In this document: positions 9,089 through 18,695 of the stretch, one piece after another
Numbering within the stretch: the first letter of the stretch is position 1
Layout: each line of letters starts with the position of its first letter
Source: Eubacterium plexicaudatum ASF492
GTDB lineage: Bacteria > Bacillota > Clostridia > Lachnospirales > Lachnospiraceae
DNA length: 64,000 nucleotides
Assembly: GCF_000364225.2 (NCBI RefSeq)
Contig: NZ_AQFT02000001.1
Coordinates: 310,001-374,000, forward strand
Reading direction: 5' to 3'
Notes under the pieces: generated by a model
Database searches by the model: none
Seen by the model: only the letters and a program-made list of their open reading frames with translations
Told to the model about the DNA's origin: nothing
Translations under genes and position numbers: made by a program

Positions 9089-9434
9089 TACGGAACTGCA
9101 GATCATGGAACTGCTGTGGGCAGCAAAAGAGCCGATGTCGTTCAGGGATATTATGGATGTTGCCACAGCAGAGTGGAAGAAGTCATGGAAAGTGCAGACG
9201 TTGAATACATTTCTGCTTGGCCTGCAAAAAATGGGGCTGGTTGGAACAGACAAGAGCATGTCGACTTATAATATGTACTATGCTTTATGTACAAAAGAGC
9301 AGCATATCCATAACTGGACGAAAAAAATGGTAGCAGAATGTTATGAGAATTCCTTTGCACGTTTTGTTGCGGCTTTTATCGGTGATGGGAAGCTGACGGA
9401 AGAAGAAGCGGATGAATTAAGAAGATTGCTATAA
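9063..9434 (+). CDS. BlaI/MecI-family transcriptional repressor
   Basis: The protein is 123 residues from ATG 9063 (site GAAGGGAAAGAG). The winged helix reads LTNTELQIMELLWAAKEPMS and RDIMDVATAEWKKSWKVQTL. The C-terminal part (AAFIGDGKLTEEEADELRRL) is the dimerisation/cleavage region. Length and layout are normal. The start overlaps the end of the blaR1-like gene by 26 bp, so the pair is translationally linked, although the usual order is repressor first. It probably replaces the deleted repressor at 7714-7874. Confidence 0.85.
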   Translation: MKKNYGLTNTELQIMELLWAAKEPMSFRDIMDVATAEWKKSWKVQTLNTFLLGLQKMGLVGTDKSMSTYNMYYALCTKEQHIHNWTKKMVAECYENSFARFVAAFIGDGKLTEEEADELRRLL

Positions 9435-9477
9435 AAATATGGTTAGCCATTTTTAATGAAAGGAGGCTGAAAGACTG

Positions 9478-10211
9478 ATGAGAAGAAAATCTAAATCTAT
9501 ATTATTATTGGCTGTTATGTGTGTTCTTATGGTCACGGCAAATATGCAGATGCATGTGTCGGCGGCAAAAAGAATGCGGATCATACAGCGGAATATGCCA
9601 GATTTGGTATAACAGTCAAAGGCGGCGCATACTACTACGATGGTGACCGCATTAGGATTTTCCATGACATGAAAGCAGATAACTCGTTTGAGAACAGCTT
9701 TGTTGACCTCAAAGGCACTGTTGATGTCCGTTTGATCAGAGGAAAGCGTGGAGCTATTAAAAAACTGGAATTTATCTCCGGAGCCGAAGCTGATGAAATT
9801 CAGGAGGATTTATTCGGTTATGTTCCATCCCGTAAAAAGGAGACAGCGAGCAAAAACCAAAAGCAGAGCTTCAGGCAGAAGAAGGCAGGCACAAAAACAA
9901 AGAAAAATGGAGAATATACCAACATGAAGCGCTGCGAACTGGGTGATATTCCTGATAATGTTCAGATTGCGATTAAAAAGCAATGCACAGGTGACAGTTG
10001 GTATGTTATCAAAACTGACAATAAAAAGTACGTTTATTACAACAATTTGCCAAGAGATTATGCATTCAATATCTCCGGAAAAAATTTGAATGTGCGTGAT
10101 ATGGGCAGACATACCGGTATCTATGTGTTGTTGTCTCTTGGAAATGATTTCGATTTTACATTGTCTTATAATGGGAAGTCCGTCGGTTTTACAACGATTG
10201 ACGTAAACTAG
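9478..10211 (+). CDS. Secreted protein of the first BlaI/BlaR1 cluster, frameshifted
   Basis: The start ATG 9478 follows AAAGGAGGCTGAAAGACTG. A signal peptide is clear (RRKSKSILLLAVMCVLMVTA… ending VSA). The frame then breaks in the A-run at 9567-9571; one added A joins it to the long downstream frame (FGITVKGGAYYYDGDRIRIF, VDVRLIRGKRGAIKKLEF). A Lys-rich linker divides two small domains; the second contains GDSWYVIKTDNKKYVYY. No known family comes to mind. It lies 43 bp after the repressor and is the likely regulated cargo. The stop codon TAG is created at the edge of a MITE. Confidence 0.65.
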
Positions 10212-10370
10212 AGTGTGTCTTAAAATTGCTTTCTGTCAACTGTGCGTCACAGTTTGCGGGAGATTTGTCCCGAATGAGGGAGGCGTAGTGGGCTACGTTG
10301 ACCGAATGAGGGACAAATCTCCCACAAAGTGGGGCGTGCAGATGGCAGGAATGAATTTTAAGACACACTC
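10211..10370. mobile_element. 160-bp MITE with TA target duplication
   Basis: The ends GAGTGTGTCTTAAAATT and its exact complement AATTTTAAGACACACTC are flanked by TA on both sides (10209-10210, 10371-10372). Inside, GGGAGATTTGTCCC and GGGACAAATCTCCC form a second inverted pair. TA duplication is usual for IS630/Tc1-mariner-type elements; no transposase is encoded. It inserted within the stop codon of the preceding gene. Confidence 0.75.
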
Positions 10371-10779
10371 TAAGATTTATATATTAAAATACGTCAATGA
10401 AAAATCCGGTGCAAGTAAAGATGATGTTTATAATGCACTGTTGGCTAAAAATAAAACAAATGAATTATTGCAGATTTGTACAGCTTAGTTAATTGCTAAG
10501 ATTCATGATACGGATTATACGGGCGTAAAGAGACTGATGGACAATGTGGAACAATGAAACAGATGGAAGCTGATTGTAATAGGATATCAGCAATTTTGGG
10601 TGAAATGAGAGACTGGGTAATCGAATTTGTGGAAGACAATTGTAAATAAACTGCGGAGAACAAAAAGATTTCCTTGTTTCTTAATACCAGGAAGTTTCAG
10701 AAATGCCAAAAAAATGATAAAATTTCCGATACAGATAGGGATTTACAAGTTGCCATAATACATTTATCCCTAAACCTCA
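10371..10779. other. Relic-containing spacer before the TetR gene
   Basis: A short frame reads MKQMEADCNRISAILGEMRD…VEDNCK and stops near 10648. It looks like the end of a small regulator but is too short to name. The rest shows no gene. Confidence 0.35.
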
Positions 10780-10828
10780 TTGACAAGAAGGAATACTCTC
10801 TATATAATTAAACTGTAAGTTTAATTAT
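10780..10828 (+). promoter_or_regulatory. Consensus promoter with 25-bp palindromic operator for the TetR gene
   Basis: TTGACA (10780-10785) and TATAAT (10803-10808) are separated by exactly 17 bp, a perfect sigma-A promoter. A perfect palindrome with 11-bp arms and a 3-bp centre (10804-10828; core ATTAAACT-GTA-AGTTTAAT) overlaps the -10 box. This is the expected position for autorepression by the TetR protein encoded 15 bp further on. Confidence 0.8.
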
Positions 10829-10843
10829 TGCAAGGAGGAACAC

Positions 10844-11488
10844 ATGGGACGAAGAAAGAAAGAGCCTAGAAGTGTACATCGGGAAAACATAGTGTCTGCG
10901 GCATCTACTTTATTTATGGAAAAGGGAATTGCCGCGACTTCTATGGACGATATAGCGAAAGCCGCCGGATACAGCAAGGCAACATTATATGTATATTTTG
11001 AAAATAAAGAGGAGATAGTCGGCATTTTGGTACTGAACAGTATGAAAAAGCTTTATGACTATATATGTTCTGCGCTGATACAGCATGAAACCACAAAAGC
11101 AAGATATGACGTTATCTGCCGCGGGCTGGTACGGTATCAAGAGGAGTTTCCTTTTTATTTCAAAATGGTATTGGATAAAATCAACATTGATTTTGAGAGC
11201 AAAGAGTATCTGCCGGAAGAAAGGGAAACTTATCAAATTGGAGAAGAAATAAATGAAAAAATAAAAAACTTTTTGTTATCCGGTATGGAAAAGGGGGATT
11301 TACGAAATGATTTGGATATTATGCCTGCTATATTTAATTTTTGGGGTATGCTTTCCGGAATCATTCAGCTTGCCGCAAACAAAGAAGAATATATTAAAAA
11401 GTCAATGGGATTATCTAAAATAAAGTTTTTGGAATATGGTTTTTCCCTTGTTTATCATTCGATTGCGATTAAGGAGAAAGGTTTATGA
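10844..11488 (+). CDS. TetR/AcrR-family transcriptional regulator
   Basis: The protein has 214 residues and starts at ATG 10844 after CAAGGAGGAACAC. The N-terminal helix-turn-helix contains TSMDDIAKAAGYSKATLYVY followed by FENKEEI, the TetR signature. The C-terminal ligand domain is divergent, as is normal. A strong promoter with an overlapping palindrome lies just upstream, so it probably represses itself. The flavodoxin remnant and FMN-binding gene follow closely in the same direction, suggesting redox-linked target genes. Confidence 0.9.
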   Translation: MGRRKKEPRSVHRENIVSAASTLFMEKGIAATSMDDIAKAAGYSKATLYVYFENKEEIVGILVLNSMKKLYDYICSALIQHETTKARYDVICRGLVRYQEEFPFYFKMVLDKINIDFESKEYLPEERETYQIGEEINEKIKNFLLSGMEKGDLRNDLDIMPAIFNFWGMLSGIIQLAANKEEYIKKSMGLSKIKFLEYGFSLVYHSIAIKEKGL

Positions 11489-11503
11489 ATTGCTGGGAAC
11501 GGC

Positions 11504-11753
11504 TATGGAAGAAACAAACACATTTCCAAAACCACGCTTACGGGGGAAGCAATATATGATTTTGACTTCCTGCAATACTCCCGCGCCTTTTTCGTGGATA
11601 TTAGGACAAAGCAGAGGGGCAATCCGCAGTATGGACGAATTTTTCAAGACCGCAGGCATGAAATCGGCGGGAAAAGTGGTATGTGCAAATGCAAAGAATA
11701 AGAAAGAACTGCCCAAGCGAACAATGAAAAAGATTGAGAGGTGTCTGAAATGA
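11504..11753 (+). pseudogene. Flavodoxin/NADPH-dependent FMN reductase, C-terminal half only
   Basis: The peptide MEETNTFPKPRLRGKQYMIL…SCNTPAPFSWILGQSRGAIR…FKTAGMKSAGKV is typical of the second half of flavodoxin-family quinone/FMN reductases. The N-terminal FMN-binding loop is missing, and the frame upstream runs into the TetR gene's 3' end. The stop overlaps the FMN-binding gene's start (ATGA), showing the two once formed an operon. Confidence 0.65.
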
Positions 11754-12154
11754 AATTATCCCGAAAAAGAATCCTGTCCTTTACAGCAATTTTTCTTTTT
11801 CTTATTGTTTTGATTTTTACGGCGGTTTATCTGAAAAGCGTGGCAGATTATAAAAGGTCAGTAAAAGAAACAACGTTCAGCAATTTAGATATTTCCAATG
11901 TTCCCGATGGAGTTTTTGTCGGAGAATATGACGTGGATTTTGTTTATGCCAAAGTGGAAGTAACGGTTCAAAACGGAGTGATTACAAACATTGATATTCC
12001 GGAGCATAAAAACGGGCGTGGAAGCCACGCAGAAGTTGTTGTTGACAGAATCATTGAAGAACAGAAAATAGATGTTGACGCAGTATCGGGGGCAACAAAT
12101 TCAAGCATCGTCATAAAGAAAGCTGTTGAAAATGCCTTAACAGGAGAAAAATAG
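11750..12154 (+). CDS. Membrane-anchored FMN-binding domain protein
   Basis: The 134-residue protein starts at ATG 11750 (site GAGAGGTG). One N-terminal membrane segment (ILSFTAIFLFLIVLIFTAVY) is followed by an FMN_bind domain: VFVGEYDVDFVYAKVEVTVQ and DAVSGATNSSIVIKKAVENA. The SGATNSS stretch is where related RnfG/NqrC proteins attach FMN covalently to Thr. It probably carries electrons at the outer membrane face. It is coupled to the flavodoxin remnant before it. Confidence 0.85.
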   Translation: MKLSRKRILSFTAIFLFLIVLIFTAVYLKSVADYKRSVKETTFSNLDISNVPDGVFVGEYDVDFVYAKVEVTVQNGVITNIDIPEHKNGRGSHAEVVVDRIIEEQKIDVDAVSGATNSSIVIKKAVENALTGEK

Positions 12155-12157
12155 AAA

Positions 12158-12335
12158 ATGAGCGGGAAAACAGAGTGGATTTATTGCCCTGTCTGCGGGA
12201 GCAAAACAAGGTTACAAATACGGATAGATACAGAACTAAAAAATTTCCCCCTTTTACTGTCCGAAATGTAAACGGGAAAATTTGATTGATGTAAAAGAAT
12301 TGCATATAACCATTATCAGGAAACAATTTGAATAA
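12158..12335 (+). CDS. Cysteine-rich KTR-type small protein, frameshifted
   Basis: The first frame reads MSGKTEWIYCPVCGSKTRLQ…TELKNFPL. One T too many in the run at 12252-12255 breaks it. Without that base it continues YCPKCKRENLIDVKEL and ends near 12335 with about 58 residues. Two CPxC knuckles suggest a zinc ribbon. Such KTR proteins are common next to conjugative elements; their role is unknown. It starts three bases after the FMN-binding stop. Confidence 0.7.
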
Positions 12336-12365
12336 AGTGAAGAGTCAGACGCATAAAAGACGCAG

Positions 12366-12402
12366 AGCCGACAAACTTGTGAGAAATCACAGTTTGTCGG
12401 CT
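12366..12402 (+). terminator. Hairpin terminator after the TetR/FMN-binding group
   Basis: AGCCGACAAACT pairs with AGTTTGTCGGCT across a 13-base loop; a short T-rich tail (ATCTTTAT) follows. It closes the 10.8-12.3 kb transcription unit. Confidence 0.65.
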
Positions 12403-12550
12403 ATCTTTATGTTCAGGAGAGCAATTTTTACAAAGTCAGCAGATTGTGTATTACAGCTAACAAAGGGAATCGTGATGGGATGTAAAGTATGTAAGCAATA
12501 AAATCGTATAGCCGTTGAACTGTTTGCGCCTATGGATATGAACACACACA

Positions 12551-12942
12551 TCATGTAGTATATCTTAATAACTCATCTGGTTTCATTGTGGATAAAGTAT
12601 GAGGTAGATAAAGAAAAATGGCTTTCCCATTTTCCACTTGTAGTAAAAGTGCAGACTTGCGATTTGTATTATAATCTGCATAATAAAAATCGACAATATT
12701 TTTGTTTGAATTTATAGTTACCGGTGTGTCAAAGCTTTCCGGCCCGGAACGAATGGAATTTATAAATTGTGCGCATGTATAAGCATATTGATAACATTTC
12801 TTTCCTACATGCTCATCTAAGTTAAAATTATTAGGAGAAATCTCATAAGCAGTAGCAATTTCATTTGGCCGTATAGAAGACGTTTCGTTTCAAGCATTAT
12901 TTGTAAATGAAAAAATATATCTTCATCTTGAGCATATTCCAT
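12551..12942 (-). CDS. Unrecognised acidic protein, frameshifted
   Basis: From ATG 12942 the frame reads MEYAQDEDIFFHLQIMLETK, then slips. If the GG at 12867-12868 (CC on the coding strand) had one more base, it would continue PNEIATAYEISPNNFNLDEH and run through AYTCAQFINSIRSGPESFDT to LSTMKPDELLRYTT, about 130 residues. No family is recognised. The gene is divergent from the relic at 12984, 41 bp away. The even composition suggests real coding sequence. Confidence 0.5.
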
Positions 12943-12983
12943 GATATAATTATCCAAACAGACTATCGGAACGAGGGAAATGT

Positions 12984-13204
12984 ATGGACGATTTATCATT
13001 AAACTATAAAAGTGATTTTAATGCCATTCATGATTTAGAACCGGCCTGGAATATTGAGAAAATGGGGTGGGAGATAAAAACGGATTTATAAAAATTCGGT
13101 TAGGTGACAATCTGCCAGAAAATACGGCGTGGAGCTGCGCTATACGGCGGCCGCGGACTACCTGCGGTTCTGCGGGCAGTATTGGAATGGAGAAGGAGTG
13201 TAAA
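12984..13204 (+). pseudogene. Short unrecognised relic before the AAA-ATPase gene
   Basis: The ATG at 12984 opens MDDLSLNYKSDFNAIHDLEP…AWNIEKMGWEIK and stops after 36 residues; shifting frame in the A-run near 13078 extends it as NGFIKIRLGDNLPENTAW. It then loses sense in GC-rich sequence. I cannot name it. Confidence 0.35.
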
Positions 13205-13208
13205 TGAC

Positions 13209-14914
13209 ATGGTTAAAGAAAAAAACGCCTTCCGGTGGGAGTAGAAAATTTTGAGCAGATTATTAACGATAACTATTATTATGTGGATAAGACAGCACTG
13301 ATTTCAGAACTGCTCCGCAGCGGTGGAATGGTATATCTTTTTACCAGACCAAGACGCTTTGGAAAAACTTTAAATATGAGCATGCTGGAATACTTTTTTT
13401 CCATAGAGGGAGACCAGAGTGTTTTTGATGGAGTGGAAATTTCAAAAGATACCAAACTGTGTGAAGAGTATATGGGGAAATATCCGGTTATTTCAATTTC
13501 ACTCAAAGGGATCAATGCTGCTGCTTATGAGGATGCATTTGATTTTGCAGTTCAAATCATGAAAGAAGTAGCAGCTACAATGCAGTTTCTTCCGGAAAGC
13601 AAACAACTGAGTGAGTATGACAAATCCGAATACCAAAAACTTTTGGATGGCAGTATGAGTGAAGCCGTATTTTGCAGCGGCCTGAAAAAGTTGTCCATAT
13701 TATTGGAAAAGCATTATGGAAGGAAAGTAATTCTTCTGATTGATGAGTATGATGTTCCTTTAGCGAAAGCATTTGAAAATGGATATTATGATCAGATGGT
13801 CTTTTTAATCCGCAGTTTATTAGAACGGGCATTAAAAACAAATAACAGCCTGAAATTTGCAGTGATGACAGGGTGTATGCGTATTTCCAAAGAAAGTATC
13901 TTTACAGGGCTTAATAACCTGAAAGTATTGTCCATTACAGATGAACGGTATAATGAATATTTTGGTTTTACAGATACGGAAGTAAAGAACATGCTGGAAT
14001 ATTATGGGATAGAAGAATATTATGAAGAAGTTAAGAGATGGTATGACGGGTTTCAGTTTGGCGGTGCAGAAGTGTATTGCCCCTGGGATGTATTGAATTA
14101 CTGTGATAAATTAAAAGATCATGCGGATTCTTTTCCGGAAAACTATTGGATCAATACCAGCAGTAATGATGCTGTCAGGAAATTTATTCAAATGTCTGAT
14201 AATCTTAAAACCAAGCGTGAGATTGAAAAACTGCTTGCCGGCGAGGAAATCACGAAAGAGATTCATCAGGAGCTGATTTATCCGGAGATGTATCAGTCCT
14301 TGGAGAACGTTTGGAGTCTTTTATTTATGACGGGATATCTGACGCAGCGTGGAAGGGTTGATGCAAAGCGGTATAAACTTGCGATACCGAACCTGGAAAT
14401 CCGGGATATTTTTGAAACACAGATTATGGAATACTTCAAAGAGAGCGTTGCAAAAGACGGCGAAACGTTAAGCGGGTTCTGTGATGCTTTGAAAAACGGA
14501 GAGGAAATGAAGGTAGAGGAGATTTTTGAAAACTACCTGAAAAAGACCATCAGTGTCCGGGATACGTTTGTGAGAAAAGCAAGTAAGGAGAACTTTTATC
14601 ATGGGATACTGCTTGGAATCCTGGGTGTGAAGGAAGAATGGTACGTATCGTCCAATCAGGAAAGCGGCGAAGGATACAGCGATATTCTCGTTGAAGCCGA
14701 AAACAGTGAAATGGTTATCCTCATCGAAGTAAAGTATGCCAATGACGGAAATCTTGACCAGGCTTGCGAAAGGGCTCTACGGCAGATAGAGGAAAAGAAG
14801 TATGATGAAGAACTTCGGGAAAACGGAGTGGATAAAATTTTAAAATATGGGATTGCATGTTATATGAAACGCTGCAAAGTGAAACTGGCAGAGGAACATG
14901 GTGATCCACATTGA
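13209..14914 (+). CDS. AAA-ATPase-like / PD-(D/E)XK nuclease fusion protein
   Basis: The protein belongs to the AAA-ATPase_like (PF09820) plus C-terminal nuclease (PF08011) family, abundant in gut Clostridia and Bacteroidetes. The N-terminus shows LPVGVENFEQIINDNYYYVD, the P-loop-like LFTRPRRFGKTLNMSMLEYF, and a Walker B-like KVILLIDEYDVPLAKA. The C-terminus carries YSDILVEAENSEMVILIEVK, a PD-(D/E)XK core. Function is unproven; phage defence or mobile-element roles have been proposed. The open frame starts at 13235; ATG 13209 with one more A in the run at 13219-13225 would give MVKEKKRLPVGVENF and a full-length protein of about 568 residues. Confidence 0.85.
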
Positions 14915-14972
14915 CCGGAAACACGAAGGTCATCCCGCATTCATTCCATAATGCAACTGAATGTTATTCGCC

Positions 14973-15725
14973 CTAAATGCTATTCCTGTAATTTTCCGGG
15001 GTAATTCCCATTTCTTTTTTAAAAATTTTTCCAAAATAACTAGGGCTTTCAAACCCGCACATTTTAGCAATATCCAGAACTTTTTTTTCCGGATATTGCA
15101 GTAAGAAAATACGTGCCCGGCTGATTCGGACAGACTGCAGATAATGCATGATGGATTGCTGCATACACTGTTTGAATAATGTGCATGTATATTCTTTGGA
15201 AAGCTGTATATGCCGGGCAAGATCATCCAATGAAATGGGCTTTGCGTAATTTTCTTCCAGATAAGAAATAATTTGCTGTACCAGCAGATTCTCCTGGACA
15301 GGCACAGTAGTGTTAATGTGCTTGATACAGGAAGAAAGGTCAAGCAGCAAGCCCATGAAGTCAAAATAAGAACCGAGGGGCGGCAGGGAATCCGTAGTGC
15401 AGCCGATGAGAGCGGCAAGGAGGCGGTCATGTTTGAGCCTGTCGACCCAAAGGGTAAGGGATAGCTTGGCCAAACCTTCTGAAAATAGAAGAAAGAAAAG
15501 GATAAAAGACCTTAAGATTTGTGGCTGGTTCTTAGCGGGCCTGCCAGTGTTGGAGTAAAAGGGCAGAAGGAACTCCATGGCCTTATCGGTATCGAAAAGG
15601 CGGAGTTTCTGCCATGGTTTCCAAAGCTCCGTATGGAGCCGGACTCTTTCAGAGGAATCGAAATGGACTTTGGATTCGTTGAGAAAGTACTTGTAATCTT
15701 GCATGGACTGCCAGTACTTGATCAT
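14973..15725 (-). CDS. Chimera: transposase N-terminus fused in frame to an AraC DNA-binding domain
   Basis: Residues 1 to ~125 (MIKYWQSMQDYKYFLNESKV, WKPWQKLRLFDTDKAMEFL, RPAKNQPQILRS, IGCTTDSLPPLGSYFDFM) match the N-terminal part of a large Clostridia DDE transposase. Residues ~140-250 are an AraC-type double helix-turn-helix (LEENYAKPISLDDLARHIQL; VLDIAKMCGFESPSYFGKIF). The join is in frame and gives one 250-residue frame. Start ATG 15725 has a good site (AGGAGGTGCACTTT). The transposase's own translation signals now drive a regulator's DNA-binding half. The C-terminal 110 residues look intact, so a product could bind DNA without its sensor domain. Confidence 0.7.
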   Translation of the reverse strand: MIKYWQSMQDYKYFLNESKVHFDSSERVRLHTELWKPWQKLRLFDTDKAMEFLLPFYSNTGRPAKNQPQILRSFILFFLLFSEGLAKLSLTLWVDRLKHDRLLAALIGCTTDSLPPLGSYFDFMGLLLDLSSCIKHINTTVPVQENLLVQQIISYLEENYAKPISLDDLARHIQLSKEYTCTLFKQCMQQSIMHYLQSVRISRARIFLLQYPEKKVLDIAKMCGFESPSYFGKIFKKEMGITPENYRNSI

Positions 15726-15792
15726 AAAGTGCACCTCCTAGTAGTTTAGTTTAATGCTGTGCGTGTGGCACAGACGCTTCTTAACTACAAGG

Positions 15793-15833
15793 GGCGCGTT
15801 TGGTGACTGGCGTATATGGTCACCAAACGCGCC
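15793..15833. repeat. 15-bp inverted repeat upstream of the transposase-AraC chimera
   Basis: GGCGCGTTTGGTGAC and its complement GTCACCAAACGCGCC are separated by 11 bases. On the minus strand this lies about 68 bp before the start at 15725. It may be the end hairpin of the insertion sequence or a block to read-through into the transposase. Confidence 0.55.
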
Positions 15834-15993
15834 GCACATTTTGACTTATATGTCAATACTTTTTTGAAAATTTAACAAAAATGTTTTCCAGGATATGGAG
15901 GAAAGCAAAAAGAAGAACATGAAAAAGAGCGGAAATTCGGGCTTAAAGAGTTTCCGAGACCGCTCTATTAAAAATTATGGAGGATGAAAGGGA

Positions 15994-16320
15994 ATGGAGA
16001 TTTCAAATAATCAATCATGATATGTTAACCCGAATACCAGACAAGTCACATCAAATATAAAAATACTGCAATAAAGGACAGAGAGGCTTTCAACGGTTCA
16101 ATGCAAAATCTGTTAAATCCCGTAGAGGATTTGGTGCAGGTTTTGAAAACACCTATCAAGCTGGCAGAAAGGTCATCTCTGAACCGCCAGGGAAACTCTG
16201 TTGATATTGCATCCGGCAGGCGCATTGCGGTGAATGACGGTTATATATTGACGGTAAAGCCGCAGGGTGTGGAGGTTTCCGGCGGGGATGACCCATATGA
16301 CACGTTTGCAAAAACTGACT
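15994..16320 (+). pseudogene. Leaderless conserved protein, N-terminal part only
   Basis: From ATG 15994 (site GGAGGATGAAAGGGA) the sequence encodes MEISNNQS, a TGA, then YVNPNTRQVTSNIKN. One A is missing in the run near 16063. It continues AFNGSMQNLLNPVEDLVQVL and VDIASGRRIAVNDGYILTVK to about GGDDPYDTFAK. It then runs into the antisense of the AraC gene. The style (no signal peptide, polar Ser/Asn/Tyr N-terminus) recalls the cargo proteins at 29578, 58958 and 63411. It is truncated and probably dead. Confidence 0.5.
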
Positions 16321-17256
16321 GCCAAACGGAATTGTGCCAAGGATTCGTCAGACAGGCTGATTTTTTTGTATATCAATGGCGGCATTCCATAATATTTCTT
16401 GAAAGTTTCGCAGTAATAGCTTGCACTGCTAAAACCATATTCATAGGCTATGTCAGCGATACTGTTATTTGTGCCAAGCAATGTGGAAAGGCTTTTTCTT
16501 AGCCGGAGTTTGGTAATATAATTTATCGGAGTATCGCGCAAATATTTTTAAAGAGTAAGGAACATTTGCTTTTGCAGCAGGTGCCGGACAAGGCGATGTC
16601 TGCCAGGGTGATGCGCTCCATATAGTGTTCTTCTATATAGGTTATCATGTTTTTGAGAGAAGACAGGTCGGAAGTCTCTGGTTTGCGTGGCCGGTTTTCA
16701 AAATCAAGGTTTTCATACAGTATTTTCATGATTCCAAAATAATTATCAATCAAATCAAAATAAGATAAGGATTTTGCAGGAATTTTCCAAAGGAATCATA
16801 GATTTTATCCAATTTTTCCATAATGGACGCCATCCAGCCATTACGTCTTAAGTACAGGTAAGGGCAGGATGCATTCTCAGTAATGGGTTCGATGCAGTTT
16901 TGATAAAACCAATCGTTTATGTGCAGCAACTCGGGGGAGAGCAGGATACAGATAAATTCGCATTCGTTATGCTCCATAGAAAAGCCATAATGGAGCTGGC
17001 GGCTGTTTACTATGATTCCGCTGTCTTCTTCCAGTTCTATCAGCCTGCCATTTACATTATAGGTCATGGCTCCCTTCTTTATAAGAATAAATTCCAGGTC
17101 CTTATGCCAATGGCTTATGGAAGAATAGTTCGGATAGGAGGACAGAAGTCCGTATACTGCATAAGCGGGGAATAGGGGGTTATTATATGCAACTGTTTCA
17201 GAAGAATCTGAATTAAATGTGGAGCAGTATGTTGAAACACCATTCATAAAATTCAC
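16173..17256 (-). CDS. AraC-family regulator with cupin sensor domain, frameshifted
   Basis: The N-terminal cupin domain (SHWHKDLEFILIKKGAMTYN, SRQLHYGFSMEHNECEF) is followed by a double helix-turn-helix (EEHYMERITLADIALSGTCC; NSIADIAYEYGFSSASYYCE). Two breaks lie in homopolymers: T-run 16783-16786 and T-run 16545-16549 on the plus strand. One more base in each gives a continuous ~300-residue protein (…FGKIPAKSLSYFDLIDNYF…). The native end is probably near 16370; the frame then reads on to 16173. The gene is divergent from the MATE pump gene and is a likely regulator of it. Confidence 0.75.
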
Positions 17257-17358
17257 CTCATAAATGGAAGATTGTTATATAAAATAAACGATTTTGAATG
17301 ATTTTAACGCAAAAATATGATATTGTCAAATAGAAAATGAAATGGGGTGAATGTAAAG

Positions 17359-18678
17359 ATGAAAGAAAAGCAATCACATGATTTTATCCAAAAGCTGCTG
17401 ACACTTGTGATTCCCATAGCATTCCAGCAGTTCATGCTGGCTCTGGTCAGTGCTTCGGATGCCCTTATGCTGGGGATGCTGACACAGGATGCCCTGTCGG
17501 CAGTGTCTCTTGCAGGGCAGATTACTTTTGTGGAGAACCTGTTTTTTGCTGCTATGGCCATAGGGCTTTCCATGCTTGCGGCCCAGTATTGGGGTAAGGG
17601 GACAGGGCGGCTGTTGAGAGGATTTTTGCTTATGTCATGAAGATCACGGTTGCGGTTTCCTTTTTGTTTTTTATCGCGGGGTTCCTGATACCGGGCGTTT
17701 TCATGCGTATCTTTACGAATGAGCAGGCCCTGATCGAAAGCGGCAGAATGTATCTGCGTATGGTCTCTCCGGCGTTTCTGCTGACCGGTATCTCGCAGGT
17801 CTATCTATGCATATTGAAGAATACGGGCAGGGCGGTTAAATCCAGCGTGATCAGTTCTGTAAGTGTAGTGGTCAATATAATACTGAACGCCATCTTTATT
17901 TTGGGTGGCTTGGGTTACCTGAAATGGGAATTGCGGGAGCAGCATTAGCCACAGTGATTGCCAGCATGATTTTTGGAAATATTCTTCTCCCGTTTTTGGC
18001 AACGAGATTGTCTGGGGAGTGGGCTTTACCATGTATTCCGTTATTATGGGGCATCTTGGGTCGGACGCCGTTGCGGCCAATTCGATTGCCAATATTGTGA
18101 AAAACCTTGTCGCCTGCTTTTGCCTGGGACTTGGGAGTGGCGGCGGGATTATGGTTGGCAATGAACTGGGCGCCGGCAGGCCGGATAAGGCAAAAGAATA
18201 TGGAGACAGGCTGTGCAGATTGTCTGTCCTGTGCGGTGTGGCATCAGGAATCGTGCTGCTTGCCTTAAGCCCGCTGATCTTTGCTGTGACAAATTTAAGT
18301 GTTACATCAAATACATACCTGAAATGGATGCTTGTTATCTGTTCCTACTACATGGTGGGAAAGTCTGTAAACGGAACGACAATTGCGGGTATTTTTTGTG
18401 CGGGAGGGGATTCCAAATTCGGTTTTTTGTGTTATACGGTGACCATGTGGTGTATTACCGTACCGCTGGGATTTCTGGCGGCATTTATGCTGAAACTCCC
18501 GGTGTTGGCCGTATATTTTATTGTCAATCTGGATGAGATTGTAAAGCTTCCGGCGGTGTATCGTCATTATAAAAAATATAAATGGGTCAAAGACCTTACG
18601 GTGTATAATGGAAAGGAAGGAGCGGAAGGGAAAGTAGAAAAAGATGCAGATTGGAATTGTGGGAATATAAAACAGTGA
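17359..18678 (+). pseudogene. MATE-family efflux transporter, broken by indels and a deletion
   Basis: Start ATG 17359. The N-terminus (KLLTLVIPIAFQQFMLALVS, DALMLGMLTQDALSAVSLAG) is a standard MATE beginning. Breaks lie at the G-run 17598-17601 (one more G gives KGDRAAVERIFAYVMKI) and the TT at 17915 (one more T gives GLPEMGIAGAALATVIAS). After that, roughly 30 residues are missing before DFWKYSSPVFGNEIVWGVGF resumes, a genuine deletion. The last part (18019-18678) is intact. Na+- or H+-driven drug export was the likely role. It stands divergent from the AraC gene. Confidence 0.75.
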
Positions 18679-18695
18679 AGATGGAGGAGCATAAA

